From: Viscum album
Lineage: Eukaryota > Streptophyta > Magnoliopsida > Santalales > Viscaceae
DNA length: 64,000 nucleotides
Direction of reading: 5' to 3'
Assembly: GCA_963277665.1 (NCBI GenBank)
Contig: OY728121.1
Location: 958,556,097 to 958,620,096, forward strand
The notes below the pieces were generated by a model that made no database searches, had not been told where the DNA came from, and saw only the letters and a program-made list of their open reading frames with translations. Positions within the stretch are counted from its first letter, which is position 1; each line of letters starts with the position of its first letter. Position numbers and translations under genes: made by a program. Shown one piece after another: positions 36,625 through 50,341 of the stretch.

Positions 36625-39317
36625 CAATTTTAAATTCACTATGAACACGAAACATCTTATGATCAGGTTCCCAATGAACATTCTCTATGAAATATAAACC
36701 CCCAAAGCACAAAATTTATTGAAAACTAATCAACCCAATTGCATAACCTCCAACCTTTAAGTCAGATACCACCAGAGCATCACTAGTATTAGTTCCATTT
36801 GATATATCCATAAATTCTTATAATTTGGCCACCACCTGGCTGTATCTATTTCAAGATAAAAAATAATTCAATCCTTTCACCCACTATGCAAAAAATTCTT
36901 GGCCATACACACTAATGAATCACCATATTTCTCCACTATTGGTGGCTTAACTCATAGAGGAATCATGTGATCATACAAAAATCCCACCAACATCCAATAC
37001 TGACACTCAATGTTATTCCTTATCTGAATCCTCATCTAACTAAATTATCTATTATACTCCACCAATGAGTGCTGATGTGTTTCTGATCTAACTCAATCTC
37101 ATATTCCTCCATATCCATAACCCTAACGAATATGAGGGTGACATACTGAGGAAAAATTTGATAGTCTATAATATATGGCTATCATTATTGTGATCTTTGT
37201 AAAATTGAACTCTCAGTCTCCACCTCATCAAAACTATCCATTATTGAATGGAATAACTAGACTACACCACTCTTCAAATTCTCGAGCACCAACACAAATA
37301 ACCAATCACCAAATACAAAGACAGTTCTTACTAAACCAACTTATAAAAACATTTTGAAATGTTAATAATCTATTTTTATCTATTTTTATTGTTCTATTAA
37401 TCATAAGACTACATTAACAATGATTAATTATAGAAAATTATTATCCTCACAATATAATTTTCGTATCTAAGATAAAATCACCTCCTTTAAACTAGAGACC
37501 CATCAACCACTAAACCAGTTATTCAGAACTAATATCAAACATTTATCCATTCATCTTGTATAAAAAATGGCTCTAAACCCCAAGAATAATCCACTAAATG
37601 AACAATATAATACCAGATTTTTTCTTGATTAGACATTAAAATCAAGAAAACCCATTGTATATAATAATATGATTCAATTATATAACATCACAACAAAATA
37701 GGTCCAATTCTACCAACCTCAAATGGTGTTTCGGAAGAAAATACAAGCCGTCATTCAAGTACAAAATTTAATCATCTAATCTATTCTTATACAAAACCAA
37801 AATAATAAATAAAACATTGTTTATAAAGAAAGCAATCATTAATTTGAAAATATGGATCAATTATTTTTTACACTACACAACCACACTTGATTTAATTAAA
37901 ACACCCCTCGGAATAAATAGGTTTTCAATATAAAAAATCCAAAAAACCATTATCCTGTCTAGTTTTTTTCAAAATATTTATCCCATTTTAAAAAGAACTT
38001 TTTAATTTAATTCCAAAATAAACAAAAATCTAATTTTTAACCCATTTATTATATTATATTCTCAAATGTTAAATATACTATACATTTCAAAAATCATCAG
38101 ATCCCGGATACCTTTCATCTAAAAGAAAAATACATTTTTTAATAAACAATATATTCCATAACATGAATTTTTTTCAAACCCATGTTTTTCTAAAAAACAA
38201 ACCATCCCAAAAATCATATCCTGATTGTAGCTAAAAATCACAATAAAAATCAACAAAGCATCCCCTTGAGACAATATTAAATTATCAAACTTTATAAAAA
38301 ATTGATATGACATTGATAATATTATAATTTAATATAACTAATAATAGATCCTCATAAGTCAACATATCAAACACAGCCACCCATAGGTGAATAAACTGTT
38401 CCATAATCATTACACTATCATAATACACGAAATACATAATGTATCTCAAAATATCCTCAGGGCTCGTCACAATTTAAATCCATTCCATCATATGAATATT
38501 AGTATTATTAAACATTTCATTCATTATAGATTTCCTTGTACTGACCCATGAATTTCCTTAGTAAATTGAGTTTCAACCGATGGCATGCCTACTAAGAATT
38601 CATTTAGTCTACCTCTAGAGTTATGAAAACCTATCTCTATAACTAAGTAATATTATCCCATCCAATAAAGGTACTCAGGTAAAAATTTTCATTCCTTGGA
38701 ACAAATCAACATAATAGAACCCATGTTTGGACGATTTAAGACTTCAAGAATACTTCTTCATACCCCAGTAATATGTTTACATGGGGTATGACTATGAAAC
38801 TATAATGGTTGGACTATTTCTTCAAAATTAAATCACATGGTATATGCTAAAATCTACCAAAAATTCCCTTAGAGGAAGCCATATAATGGACATCAAAATC
38901 AATCTATAGAAAAAAGGGATTTAAGAGTTCCCCCACATTTCAAAATTGATAATAGTAACACTATCCATATGATATGTAAAATCATAAGAGAGTGGTATTA
39001 GATAAACATGGAATCAGGAAAATAAATAAATTCACAGTAGCTGATATGTGATGAATTCTAACTAAAACTAAAATACAGTGATCTCTATTAAAAATCACAT
39101 AATGAAAGCTATTATGTTCGTAGACTCGATGAATTAATAACTAGACCATTTTCTTTCTCTATATATTAACTATTCCATAGAAGGAAATATGATGTTGTAC
39201 CCATATAAATGAAAAAAAATCAATGTATGCTAGTATGGGGTGAGTGTAATGACCATAAAAGAAATAACCAATTCCTAAATAAGTCTATGTTATATTGTGA
39301 TTAGGTTTATGAGAATA

Positions 39318-39339
39318 ATATATATATATATATATATAT
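39318..39339. repeat. AT dinucleotide microsatellite
   Basis: About eleven uninterrupted AT units, just before direct repeat B. Confidence 0.85.
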
Positions 39340-39379
39340 TGTGTACTAGTCAGGATGGTGAAACACACCCTCATAGAAA

Positions 39380-40310
39380 CAGAACACCCAATGATCATAA
39401 CAGCATATATGTAATGTCATAATGTTCTAATATGAAATCCATGAAAACAAATCCTTTGTAAAGTTATAAATGAAACGGAATTCCTCACAACAAAACCATG
39501 ACACAGACTGAATTATTTTATGCAGGGAATCATAATGTTTCTTGGTAAAACCTTGATCCTTGGAGATTGTGTAAAATAAGTACAATTGAAAAATGCCTTC
39601 TCAAGTTAATTTATTGTAAAATATGTACACTTGATAAATTATTAATTATGGAAGACCATATTAAAAAAAACATCAGACCATGAACATTAGAGAAGGATGT
39701 ACAAAATAATTCCACGGCCCATTCCCCTCAAGAAATTTTTCATTGAATAGTTTTTGTGTCCATTCCCCTAATGGAAGGATAAACTGAATAGTACCATAAA
39801 CCATTCCCCCCATAAAAGGACACAATAAATAATACCCAAACCAATCATCATAAGACAAGGGTGAACTAAATGGACTATTACCTCCTATATTTGGTTGTGG
39901 ATACTATCTATCAACATCATACCTGACACAATTAACACATGAAATTCATAAAAATCTAGCCACACATCTTTTCCCATAATCTTACCAACACATTACAAGT
40001 ATTTTAGTCACTCAGATCCTTGCCCATTTTTATAACACATATCATCACCCATCTTTCCTCAATAACTACTTTCATTGAGATTCTCAATGTCACTTAATCC
40101 ATAAAAAATCCTAAATGAATCATTATATTATATTTTTACTGCAAATGATAGTCACTTCTAAAGTTATATAATCAGACATAGTTCTTTTAATCATATTACA
40201 ATTTACCAATATCATTCCCCTAAGGCATTATCTAAATCTATCTATACAAATTGATAATTTGTTTCTAAAATAAAACATCACTAACCAAGACACACAATAT
40301 TGAATCATCA
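39380..40310. repeat. Direct repeat B, possible LTR fragment
   Basis: Counterpart of 33,900-34,830 at an offset of about 5.5 kb. The array 39,705-39,840 carries repeated CCATTCCCC cores at roughly 45-55 bp steps. If A and B are LTRs, the element would be about 8 kb or less and its interior is not readable. Confidence 0.45.
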
Positions 40311-41992
40311 TAAAACAATAACACTACCAAAACTCTTATCCCTGAATCAAATTAAATAAATCAATCATTTTGAAAATAAGGCAAACCCTACACAAGGTCA
40401 AAAAGATTAAAAACACATAAAAACATAATTCATCGTTCAATTAGAAAATTATACAAAATAACTGTTTTAAAATAATTTTTAAATGGAATGTGATACGATA
40501 TTAACCACTCAAGGGAGTATTATTGTATCATTTTTTCCATTAATGTTTATACTCAAATCCAACCCCGTTTAAAAACACCTTTTAAAATGGAATCAATATT
40601 TTCTCGTGTAAATACTGCTCACAGAACCACACCAATAATAAGGACTGCCACTTGCACACATTCAATTAAGGTAACAACATGAGACAATTAACCAAGATAT
40701 GTTTTCTGTGCTGAATATTAGGCTAACATGATATTTTATAATTTATAGGTGAGGACATACAAGGCATGAAACTTGTGGATAGAAATAATCATAATAGAAA
40801 TAATACTATGTGAAGGAGATAATTAGTAATGTCAAGGCTACCAACTTCAACTAATGATCAATAAATAGACCCCATACTCAAGCAGACATCATCCTATTTC
40901 ATGATTAATTATTTCATTAACAAACATAGAATATTTAGTAAAATTATCCCTGAGAAATAAAATTCCATAATTGAATGATCATCACCAAAATCACTAAATG
41001 ACATGATATAACTATAAATAGGGATAATGAAGTCTAGTGTACTCTCAAAGAACACCAATACCTAATCCACATATAATATTTACACCAAATATAACCACAA
41101 GACAATATACAACATGTGGATTGATTAAACATTTGTCGAATAACACTTATTATATTCTTCTCAAAAGTTTTAATATTAATGAAACATAAATCTTGAAATT
41201 TTCATGATGCTCATGTTTAATCACATATTCGAACAAAATTTTGGTGAAAAAAATTTATATATAAAAATAGAGAGGAATGATAGAATAGTGGAACTATTTT
41301 ACGATGATTTTTTATGAAAATACTCTCCCTTATCATATTTATCAAAGGGGAAACATGTGGGGGAGAATATAGATCAAAATAGGGCTCTTCATATTCTTCC
41401 CATTTTTTGGAGCCCAAGAATCCCATGGGGTTTCCACTATCTTACCCACTCCCATTATACCAAAAGCACCTTAATTAAACCATCTTATAATTAGGTAATG
41501 GTTTAACCCTAATGGTAATAGAATGGTGTCCCAATTCGCTGTACGGTCTTGTTGTTTACGAAGTATTCCAGGATGCGACCACACTCATATAGATTGGCCA
41601 ACCCTCAAAAAATTCATTAATAAACTCAACTCGGTCATGACATGAATACCACCTAACTAAGTGAAATGCCACTCGTCCAAGAACCATCATCAAAAGAACT
41701 AGATTCGCCACATCATGACCTTCAAAAAACTATTTTATTTCATCCAATAATGACTATGAACCCACTATAGTCATTCTTCTGCCAAGCCAACACTCCAAAG
41801 GAATCCTTTAAATTATTTTGTTCCTAATGAATTCTCTCTCTCATTAACTTGAATAAAAAAATAAAAATCCTATTAATTTTAACAACCTGTAATGATGTGT
41901 GCCATTATAGATATGATGAATAGAAATTCCCAATTCTGTTAATATGGAATTCAATAATATTTCTCCAATATAGTTTAATCCTAGAATATGAT
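40311..41992. other. Unassigned DNA
   Basis: No gene recognised. A less A+T-rich patch lies at 41,340-41,600, with a minus-strand TATATTCTCCCCC-like stretch near 41,350-41,370. No donor was found at the distance seen in the LTRs. Confidence 0.4.
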
Positions 41993-43151
41993 TGTAACAC
42001 CATGGAATTTTGTGAAAAAATTCATATAAAATCAATTTGTAGTTATTTTCCATCACACACTACATTGAGAGTATCTTTTATTAAATAAAAATAGATTATG
42101 GACTTCATTATTTGCAACTCTATATTTGGATTTTGTTACACACAACACTATATTAATCATTTTATATATGTATTATTTTGTTATCTTGTGTTTTACAAGA
42201 CAATGAGTTTTATCCAAAGAACGATATATTTTTAATATATTTATTCCAAAATGATCATTAAAAATAGTCATTAAACATAGATATATGAATAATAATAACT
42301 ACATTTTAAATATTAATTATAACGTTATTATATAAATGAAACATATTGATAAAAAAAATTAATTTTCAGTAAAGAAGTAATATGTTTCTAAAATACTCTT
42401 TTATCAAAAAATTATTTATACTCATTTTTATGAAAATTAATATAATTAATAACAAAAATTTTGTAATGTGAATTTAATGGAATAACCTTAATTTTGGAAA
42501 TCAGAATATAAAATTTATCTTAGGCTTAATTATATGGATTTTTCTGTAATGTTTACCTTAAAATAAATAATGAAATATACATAATTTTAATTAAAAACTT
42601 CAATTTTGAACAATTTAATTAAAAAGTTAAATTATATTTTAATTTTATTTTAAAGTAGAATAAAATCCATTATACATCCATTGATCATATTTTGGACATG
42701 TTAATCAATTTCATTTTAAATTTAAATATGAAATCATTTTGAAAATTTAATATTCTTCTCTATAAATACCTATTTTTTCATCGCCTCTACAAGATTAATT
42801 TTATCATAATTTTTTTCAATAATGTGAATGTTATTTAGAAAAATTGATTCCAATTTGTAATCATAATAATTTATATTTTCTAATAAATTGGACTTAATTT
42901 TTCACTAAAGATAATATTAAATAAAATAAAAAATATTTACCAAGGTTAAGGTAAAATGGGTTTAACATAGGTTGATCTAAAATGATGAGTGAAAAATGAA
43001 CTATAAAAAATTTAAAATATAATTTTGGGAAATTTTTTACCTTATAATTACTGAGGATATAATTTTATCCTTTTTTTACCCTTTTGGAATGTGAAAAAAA
43101 TGGTTTTAGTTTTTATTTTCAAAACATTAAAATTGTGCCACTAACCTCACA

Positions 43152-43332
43152 TATAAAAGGACACCCCTTATCCTCCCCTAATCACACCATAAAACCCTTT
43201 TTGTTCAGCAAAAAGAATAAAATAACTTCCCATGTCCTCTTAACTAATCCTATAATTCTTACTTTGGATACAAATCCAACATGGATTTATTTTCTTGAAA
43301 ATCTAAAGAGGATACCCCGAGAAGAGGTAACA
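43152..43332 (+). promoter_or_regulatory. LTR promoter, leader and splice-donor-like site
   Basis: TATAAAAG at 43,152-43,159, then a C-rich leader (CACCCCTTATCCTCCCC), then GAGAAGAG|GTAACA with GT at 43,327-43,328. The TATA-to-exon-end distance is 174 bp. The 106-codon frame at 43,084-43,404 runs through this leader and is probably not a protein gene. Confidence 0.65.
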
Positions 43333-43500
43333 TTAATGAATGAATGTTTTAGGTTTATTTCATCCTCCACCTACATATATTATTATTATACTAATACGAT
43401 ATAATAAAATCATTGTATTATATATATTTATATGTTTTTATTTTAATTAAATTAATCAAAACATATCCACATACATAAAATAGGTTACAAAATCATTGTT

Positions 43501-43735
43501 CGTGTGTACGGTGGACCACTGCCTCATGAACTAGTGTCATTCAATTTTTTAATTACCACCTCTCATGGTTAGAAATAATTATGGATTAAAATTTAATTAA
43601 TATATTTATGATATTTATTTTCTTAATATGTTGTTAGATCTCATATACTTTATTGCATTCCATTTTTTCAGGAATAAAATAACATCACTCATGTGAACGG
43701 AGGACAACCGAGTTTCCAACTGATGTGATTCATTC
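43501..43735 (+). repeat. Two CG-bearing cassettes 189 bp apart
   Basis: CGTGTGTACGGTGGACCACT at 43,501 and CATGTGAACGGAGGACAACC at 43,690, each followed by a GTGTCATTC/GTGATTCATT-like tail. They are units of the about 190-bp repeat that is clearer at 62.6-63.2 kb. Confidence 0.6.
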
Positions 43736-45589
43736 ACGTCATAAAAGGAATGTAATAATGATAAATTTAATTAAAATAAGTTTTATAAATGAAAAAAAAT
43801 ATTGAATAATTATAATATGACATTTATCATTATTTATTTTAATATTACATGAATATGGAAATAATTTTTATCCATATGTACAACCTAACATCTCCATGAA
43901 TAGTGGGTTTATTTTTCAATCAAATAAATTTGTGAATTATTATAACATCACATATACTGAATATGTATGATATCTATATATATTTTAAAAATATTTATAT
44001 AATTAAATTATTATAAAATAAATAGGACCCAAAATAAATAATCTAATCATATATGAAACAAGTGATTACAACCCAAATCGTCACATTAACATGGGATTCT
44101 TAATAAACGGGAAATAAAAGAACATAAGTAAATCATATATGTTATGATATATGTAACTTTAGTTCTCATGGATTCATTTTATGATATGTGTAAATCATAT
44201 ATGGATGCATTATGTGATGTATATAATTTCCATGGATTCATTTTATGATTATTAAAAAAAATGATGTGTAATTACATAACACATTTGGGATCTCTCTTTC
44301 ATGGGATTATAGTTTAAAATCTACCAATGTGATAAGAGATTTTTGTCTCAAATTTATTTATATTAGACATATGTTATGGTATGTACGTATGTAATTTTTT
44401 AAGGTGTATCTAGTTTCCCTTCGATATGTTATATCACAAATATCATTATTTTCATGGTATTATAATTTGTTATTTGATATTTTTTCTGACAGTGTTATTA
44501 CAATTCTATGTTACCCAAGTGGGATGATTTCAATATAATAATCTCATCATTTATTGGGATTTTTTATTATTATTATTCGAATAATGAAATATTATTATTT
44601 TTATCACAAGAAACTCATGATGTTTATTATACTATTATTATATAATAAGGATTATATTTTTTACAATAAATTTCCTAACTTTATATACTCAAATGTTTAT
44701 AAATAATTTTTCTACGAAAAATCATATTTCTGATTGAAAACTGTATTCTTCTATAAACATGTTATCCAAAAAAAATTCAAAATTATTTTTAAAATTTCAA
44801 TAAAATTATTTGTTAACAGCATTTTTACCCATATTTTACATTTTTTTTAAACGAATCATAATTTTTTTAAAAAATTCTCATTTGACTTCTACCAAAAATT
44901 TTAAATGAATCATTATTTTAATGTCTATAGCATGAAGGAAATTGACCACTTTTAGGAACATTATTTTATTTTATGATTAATTTATAATTTCTCAATGTTA
45001 TTTTCAGTGAAATGGATTTCATAAATTTCTTATAATATAATAATTATTTTTAAAATAGGAAATTATATTTCCCTAAATAAATGTTTTAAATTATATCTAT
45101 TACTTATTTTTTATTATTTTAATGATAATTTCCATGAAATACATTTATAAAATGTTTTGTGTTTTAAAAACTAATTTCCAAAGGAATATTATTTTCCTCA
45201 ATAATCATTCCATGTAATCATTCAAAATAATTCTCCATATAAGATTAAATCCATTGATGTTACTTATTCTTTAATTTTGATATGATCGAAGGATATCATT
45301 ATTATTCTTTCATTGAATGTTTAATTTTTTTTGAAATTTTGTTCTCATTGACATGTTAAACGATGATAAAATACTCATTAATACTTGTTATTTTTTATGA
45401 CTTATTCTATGATGAAATAGATAAATTATTATGTTTCATGTCTCTTTTCAAAATGTTATGAAAGGAAGAAATATTTATGAAACTAAATTCCTTTATTTGG
45501 ATGTGATATGATGAATGTATTATAATCTTATAGAACACATGTATATGATTTTTTATTTTGTGATGGGTGGAATGGTTTCCCCTATAATA

Positions 45590-45735
45590 AATTTGGTAAT
45601 AATAAATTGTCTATGAGATAATAGGGTACATGGGTTATCATCCCATGACCAAAAAGAAGGGTACATGGTTTTTTCTCCCAACCTTGAAAAATAGGGTACA
45701 CAGGTTGTTATCCCAAGCTTGAAGGAGGTACATTC
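45590..45735 (+). repeat. LTR-internal tandem array, about 47 bp unit
   Basis: Three imperfect units with the cores ATAGGGTACATGGGTTATCA, AGGGTACATGGTTTTTTC and ATAGGGTACACAGGTTGTTA, each followed by a CCCA(A)-C-TTGA-like part. It occupies the same U5-proximal place as the unrelated 31-bp arrays at 19.7 and 22.7 kb. Confidence 0.75.
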
Positions 45736-46186
45736 GCGGTTAGCCAATGATTAAAATTTATGAATTTCTTGGTGGTCATCCTTGACAAAATATTTTCTAT
45801 AATTATGGATATGAAACAAATATTTGTCTTCTAAAATTGTTATTCTATAATGGAAAATTTTCTTTATTTCCTTTATGATTCAAGCCTTATGAAAATCCAA
45901 TATTTATTCCATGATTACATATTATATTATTTTATATGATGGTTATTTCTTAAAAATGTTATGCTCAGGTTCCCATATCCGCATACTCATTTTATGTTTA
46001 TATATCTCCCTTGTTTACCCTTAATATGCATCTGATCTCAACCATTCTTATGTTTCCTTTCCCCATGTTAGGAAAAAAGGATTTTAAATAGGAGTCCTAA
46101 ATGAGAATATTTTTATGGGATACATTAAATATCATTCAAGAATTAATAGGATTATGTTCCATGATTCCAAAGGAACTAAACGACTA

Positions 46187-46198
46187 TGGTGATAAGTC
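46187..46198 (+). promoter_or_regulatory. Possible eroded primer-binding site
   Basis: TGGTGATAAGTC directly after the proposed 5' LTR end resembles TGGTATCAGAGC, the site complementary to the 3' end of initiator tRNA-Met. About half of the positions agree. Weak on its own; supported by position and by the similarity of the preceding LTR end. Confidence 0.4.
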
Positions 46199-46479
46199 AT
46201 ATGTTTCTGTTATGTATTGAATATTAATCTTGATATAAGAATTATACATGTATAAAATTAGAAATTTATTATAAATAGATACCTAGCGAGGAAAATAAAA
46301 GTTCAAATAAGCCCATTAAACAAAATCATTACATTTTCGGATTATCCAATCAATTATCAAAATAAATCCTTTGTCTAAAAGTATTGAATCCAAAAAATAC
46401 TACATGTAAACCCTTGATCCCTTAAAGGTGATGTATAAGATTAATTGGGCCATATAGTTTTAATAAAGTATTTAAAAAT

Positions 46480-46484
46480 TAAGT
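46480..46484. repeat. Target-site duplication, left copy (TAAGT)
   Basis: Five bases before the chromovirus. The right copy at 59,057-59,061 is TAGGT, one transition different, which fits decay after insertion. Confidence 0.72.
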
Positions 46485-49400
46485 TGTAACTCCTTGACCC
46501 ATGTTACCCAGAGTCGGTGCATTATTACATAACATTGGAATGATCACAATAGATCATGTCTTGAAAGACCAATTAGTTTTGTTGCCTTGGAAATACTATA
46601 TACATTCTTAAGTTTTACATTACATTTTAAAATGAAAAATTACAATAACATAGTGTCCATAGGATAAACTCATATCCCTTAAACTATCCCTTTAGGTCAG
46701 TTATAATTTACCTTTTCGCATCCTGGAAAAAATAAAACATAGAAAGGGGTGAGCTCAAATGCTTAGTAAGGATAACAATATAGCGGAATGTTTTCATAAA
46801 TAAGCATAAAAATTTAAGGAAATGTAAGACTAAAAAAATCCATTTAAACTTTTACTTCAGTATAATATGGAAAACATAAAATCAAATAATTCCATTTAAT
46901 TATTCACATGGATAATAAACTAGTCAAATAATCACATTCAATATCAATAGCCCATTTCATAATGATGGAATTTCTAATCCAAACATCATGAACACATAGT
47001 CAAGGCCTTGTTCCAAGACTACAAATAAGATTTTTAAGGCCTTGTTCCAAGACACTAGTTTGTATCATGAGACCTACCGATACATCGAAGAGATATAGTA
47101 GGCTCCACCCATCACTTACTAAGTCCAAGGAATTTCTCATATGAAAAGGTTTAAACATAACATAATCATTTGTATTAAAACTAGCATATGAAATGTCAAT
47201 ACATTATCCATAAACCATGAATGGGGTTAAAATAAAACATCCATAGTCAAACATACCTCAAAACCTTCAATAAAATATGGATGTTTTGTATCCTAATAAA
47301 TAAAATTCAAATAAGCTTAAAATCCATCAAAGGATGTTGGTATAGATGAAATAAAAACTTTTTTTAGAGAAATATATCTTTCTATTTAGAAATCATTTGA
47401 GAGACATATAATTATAAAAGTAAACATTTATTTTTTAGAATCTTCTTATAATAATTTAAGGGAAGATTTAATGATGATATAATGGCGGAAAATAGACGTA
47501 CATTTCGTATAAGTTAAAAAATTATTACCAAACTTTTGTTGAAATGGTCATAAGGTTCCTTGTTCGGAAAAGGATGCAAACATTCTATTAGAACAATTTT
47601 ATAAAAACTCAAACAAGGGTATAAATGACTTTAACAAATTGTCTATTAAATAATAATAAAAATTTGAAATACATTTTATAGAAACAAGGATGTGGATGAT
47701 AAAGAGGTCCCAATAGATACTTACGTAAAAACAACCTCGGATAATAAAGATATTGTCAAATTAACCCGTACCTTTTACATTTCCTTGGTCGAGGGTAGGT
47801 TAACCTCATTTATAATGGTGAAATCAGTGTTATTAAATTATAAAATTACATTATACGTTTATATGATATCATATATTATCTTCTAATATTTCATTGTTAA
47901 TGATATTTCAGTAGTATCATCGTTTCGGGTGTTAACTGATTCGTTTTAAATTATATAAATTGTTACATAAGTAGTGTTTGTTATGGATAGGATGTATCTT
48001 ATTCATGTTCATAATGATATTAAGTATTTAAACACTATGTTTAATCTTCATATGAAAATTAGTTTAGAATGGATTCGATGTGGAATTAATCTCACCGCAT
48101 TAGTGGAGACGGTAATCCATACATACGCATGAGTGATAATATCATTTTTTTTTAAGTTTGTGGTCGAAGCCTCATTTTATTATTAATGCAATGCAAAGAC
48201 CTCTTTTAACTGGGTAGAGGGAGACCCATTACATATCCCGAAGGCCGAGTGGACTTGTACCCTATTAATTGGATGCTATACCATATATATAGAATCATTA
48301 TCATGTTATATTTATTATTTACATCATTTATGATAATTAATATACCCATCTAAATAATGATGTGTTTGAATAACAAACTACACCACAATGTGGAGACGGT
48401 GATTTGTACGTATGAACATATGGTGACTTTGTCATTTATAGGATGGATAGAATAATGAATATAGTTGTACCATTTTTATAATAACCTCGAAGAATATAGA
48501 ATATTCTAGAGTTGTTATTTTAGAAAGGAAACAACAATGAAAGAATATGTAGATGATGAAAAGAACTTGAAAATATGATAAAATATTTACCTCTTCTTCG
48601 GGTTCTTCTATTTGATTTGAACATAAGGGCTTCATAGGTTGGATTTCTGACTAAAGGAAGGAATGTACGATAAAGGTAGGAATGTTGAGAGGATATTTGG
48701 GTAGGGTTTGGTTGATCCAAATGGCTTTGATGGTGTGAATTTTAGTGAATTGGAAGTGCCATTTTATAAGAGGGGTGAGGGGCACCTTAGGAATAATTGA
48801 AATATTATTTTATAATAAAACCATTTTCGGTTTCTAATGGATCCAAAATGATTCATTTCAAGTCTAAGGTGGGTATGCATCAAAAATCACTCAACAAATA
48901 GGTTTTATACTGGTTTGGGTCATTATATTAACATTATCTTTTATATTTAACTCTTAGTTAAATAGTTTGGCATTTACCATGTCGCTTTTTATTTTTATAT
49001 TATACGGCTAATAAACTTACAATAAAGTTTCAAGAAAACCTCAAGTGGTTCAATAATGACATATATAATATTTTTAATCCCTTTAGCTGAACATTAGATT
49101 TTTACAGAATAGAATATCAATTAATAATATAATATTTGTTATAAAAACTATTTTATGTCAATTTTGACAATATTTGGTATTTTGTTTAGGTTAAATTCAT
49201 AACAACATTATTATTTCTAAAAAATAATTTAATAAACCATAACATGTTATATTAACCTATAAAATTAGTGTCATTCATTAAAAGTCTCATATTATATTTA
49301 TTTTGATATTTATAAAATCAATTATTTTAATAATTCATTAATAATGTAACTATTGCATCATCATTGTGTCATGAATAAATGCACAAAAATTAAAAATAAA

Positions 49401-50294
49401 ATACAATTATTTAATAAATATGTTTATATTTCTAATGAATATTTATAGTCAAATTTATATTATGTATAACCCTATATTAAAAATGGATTAGTTATAAAAC
49501 ATTGATTTCAACTTATTTAACTCTTCTTTAAATAAAATAATAATAAATGTCCTTATCTTATAGAAGTTTTCCAAAGGGGATAATATTTTATTCCTTATGG
49601 ATCCTTGGTCGAATTATACTTATCCAATTGAATTAGAACATGTGTTAGGGTAAATATGATATCATTTTTACCCTTAATAACTCCATATACTTTTAACGGT
49701 GGTAAATAAAAGTAAAAATTACTATTCACCAAAAAATTATTTTCAACTTATTGAAAGAAATTTTACTTATGGATATTAACCATGTTTCTTGGATTTTTGA
49801 AATTCAAGTCATAGAAGCGGTAAAATTATGTTTTAGTCAAATTTGAAAATGCTCCAAGGAGGTGGGTAAAAGACCGAAAAAGTTCGATAAACTTTTATAT
49901 ATCTAATGTTATTTTAAAATGACTCCAATGAATTATGTTGAATATTATTGTCTATTATGTATATATTTTGACATAAAATAAATTAATATAAATTAACTAA
50001 CTATTTAAATAAAAATTCAGTTTTAACTAATAACGCAGTGTTTTTCACTATTCATCAAAAATTGAATGTTTTCATAAAAATACCCAAAATTCACCCTAAG
50101 CTAAATTCAATATTCCAAATACAAAAATGATATCAATTTTGAATGATGAAATTTATATAATTTTAAAAAATATGTATTACTATTCATAAAAACTAGTTTG
50201 ATTGGTCGTGTTGTGTTAAAACTCAAAGTTTCATACAATGCAAGCTACTGCATTATTCAAAGGGAAATGTAACAAGGAAGCTTGGGGTGTTACA
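46485..50294 (-). repeat. 3' LTR of the chromovirus
   Basis: The minus-strand 3' end of the element. Read on the plus strand it runs TGTAACTCCTTGACCC ... CTTGGGGTGTTACA. It has a TATA box at 48,768 (minus), a donor at 48,591 and cassettes near 48,393 and 48,106. It also has about 100 bp (about 48,157-48,260) that the other LTR lacks. By position U3 is about 1.5 kb and R-U5 about 2.25 kb. Confidence 0.88.
48586..48768 (-). promoter_or_regulatory. LTR promoter, leader and splice-donor-like site (minus)
   Basis: Minus-strand TATAAAAT (48,768-48,761), a C/T-rich leader, a short frame from ATG 48,635 (MKPLCSNQIEEPEEE) and GAAGAAGAG|GTAAAT with GT at 48,591-48,590. The TATA-to-exon-end distance is 176 bp. 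Because this is the 3' LTR the promoter would fire outward, but the sequence matches that of the 5' LTR. Confidence 0.65.
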
Positions 50295-50307
50295 ATCTCC
50301 CAACATA
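50295..50307 (-). promoter_or_regulatory. Polypurine tract
   Basis: Minus-strand TATGTTGGGAGAT, with the purine run TTGGGAGAT directly abutting the 3' LTR. It primes plus-strand DNA synthesis in active elements. Only 34 bp separate it from the gag-pol stop at 50,342. Confidence 0.7.
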
Positions 50308-50341
50308 AAATAATATCGTCATTAAAATTTCTAGAATATTA

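Larger units (their letters stand above)
34831..39379. other. Unassigned DNA between the two direct repeats
   Basis: No domain recognised. At 36,020-36,290 the composition is less A+T-rich, and the minus strand has a short frame of about 40 codons from ATG near 36,283 with no known motif. The minus strand also shows a pyrimidine-rich stretch near 36,070-36,110, which may be an LTR leader. An AT microsatellite lies at 36,606-36,624 and another at 39,318-39,339. Confidence 0.4.
41993..46186 (+). repeat. 5' LTR of the interrupted element
   Basis: Starts TGTAACACCATGG, the standard plant gypsy LTR start. Contains the TATA box at 43,152, the donor at 43,327, two cassettes 189 bp apart (43,501 and 43,690) and a 47-bp array (45,590-45,735). 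It ends near ...AACTAAACGACTA, followed by a primer-site-like TGGTGATAAGTC. The end resembles that of the 17.5-kb element's LTR (CACGACATTATA). Length about 4.2 kb. Confidence 0.55.

Noticed and set aside
43084..43404. 106-codon open frame, plus strand
   Set aside because: It runs across the TATA box, leader and donor of an LTR; the nucleotide signals explain conservation better than a protein.
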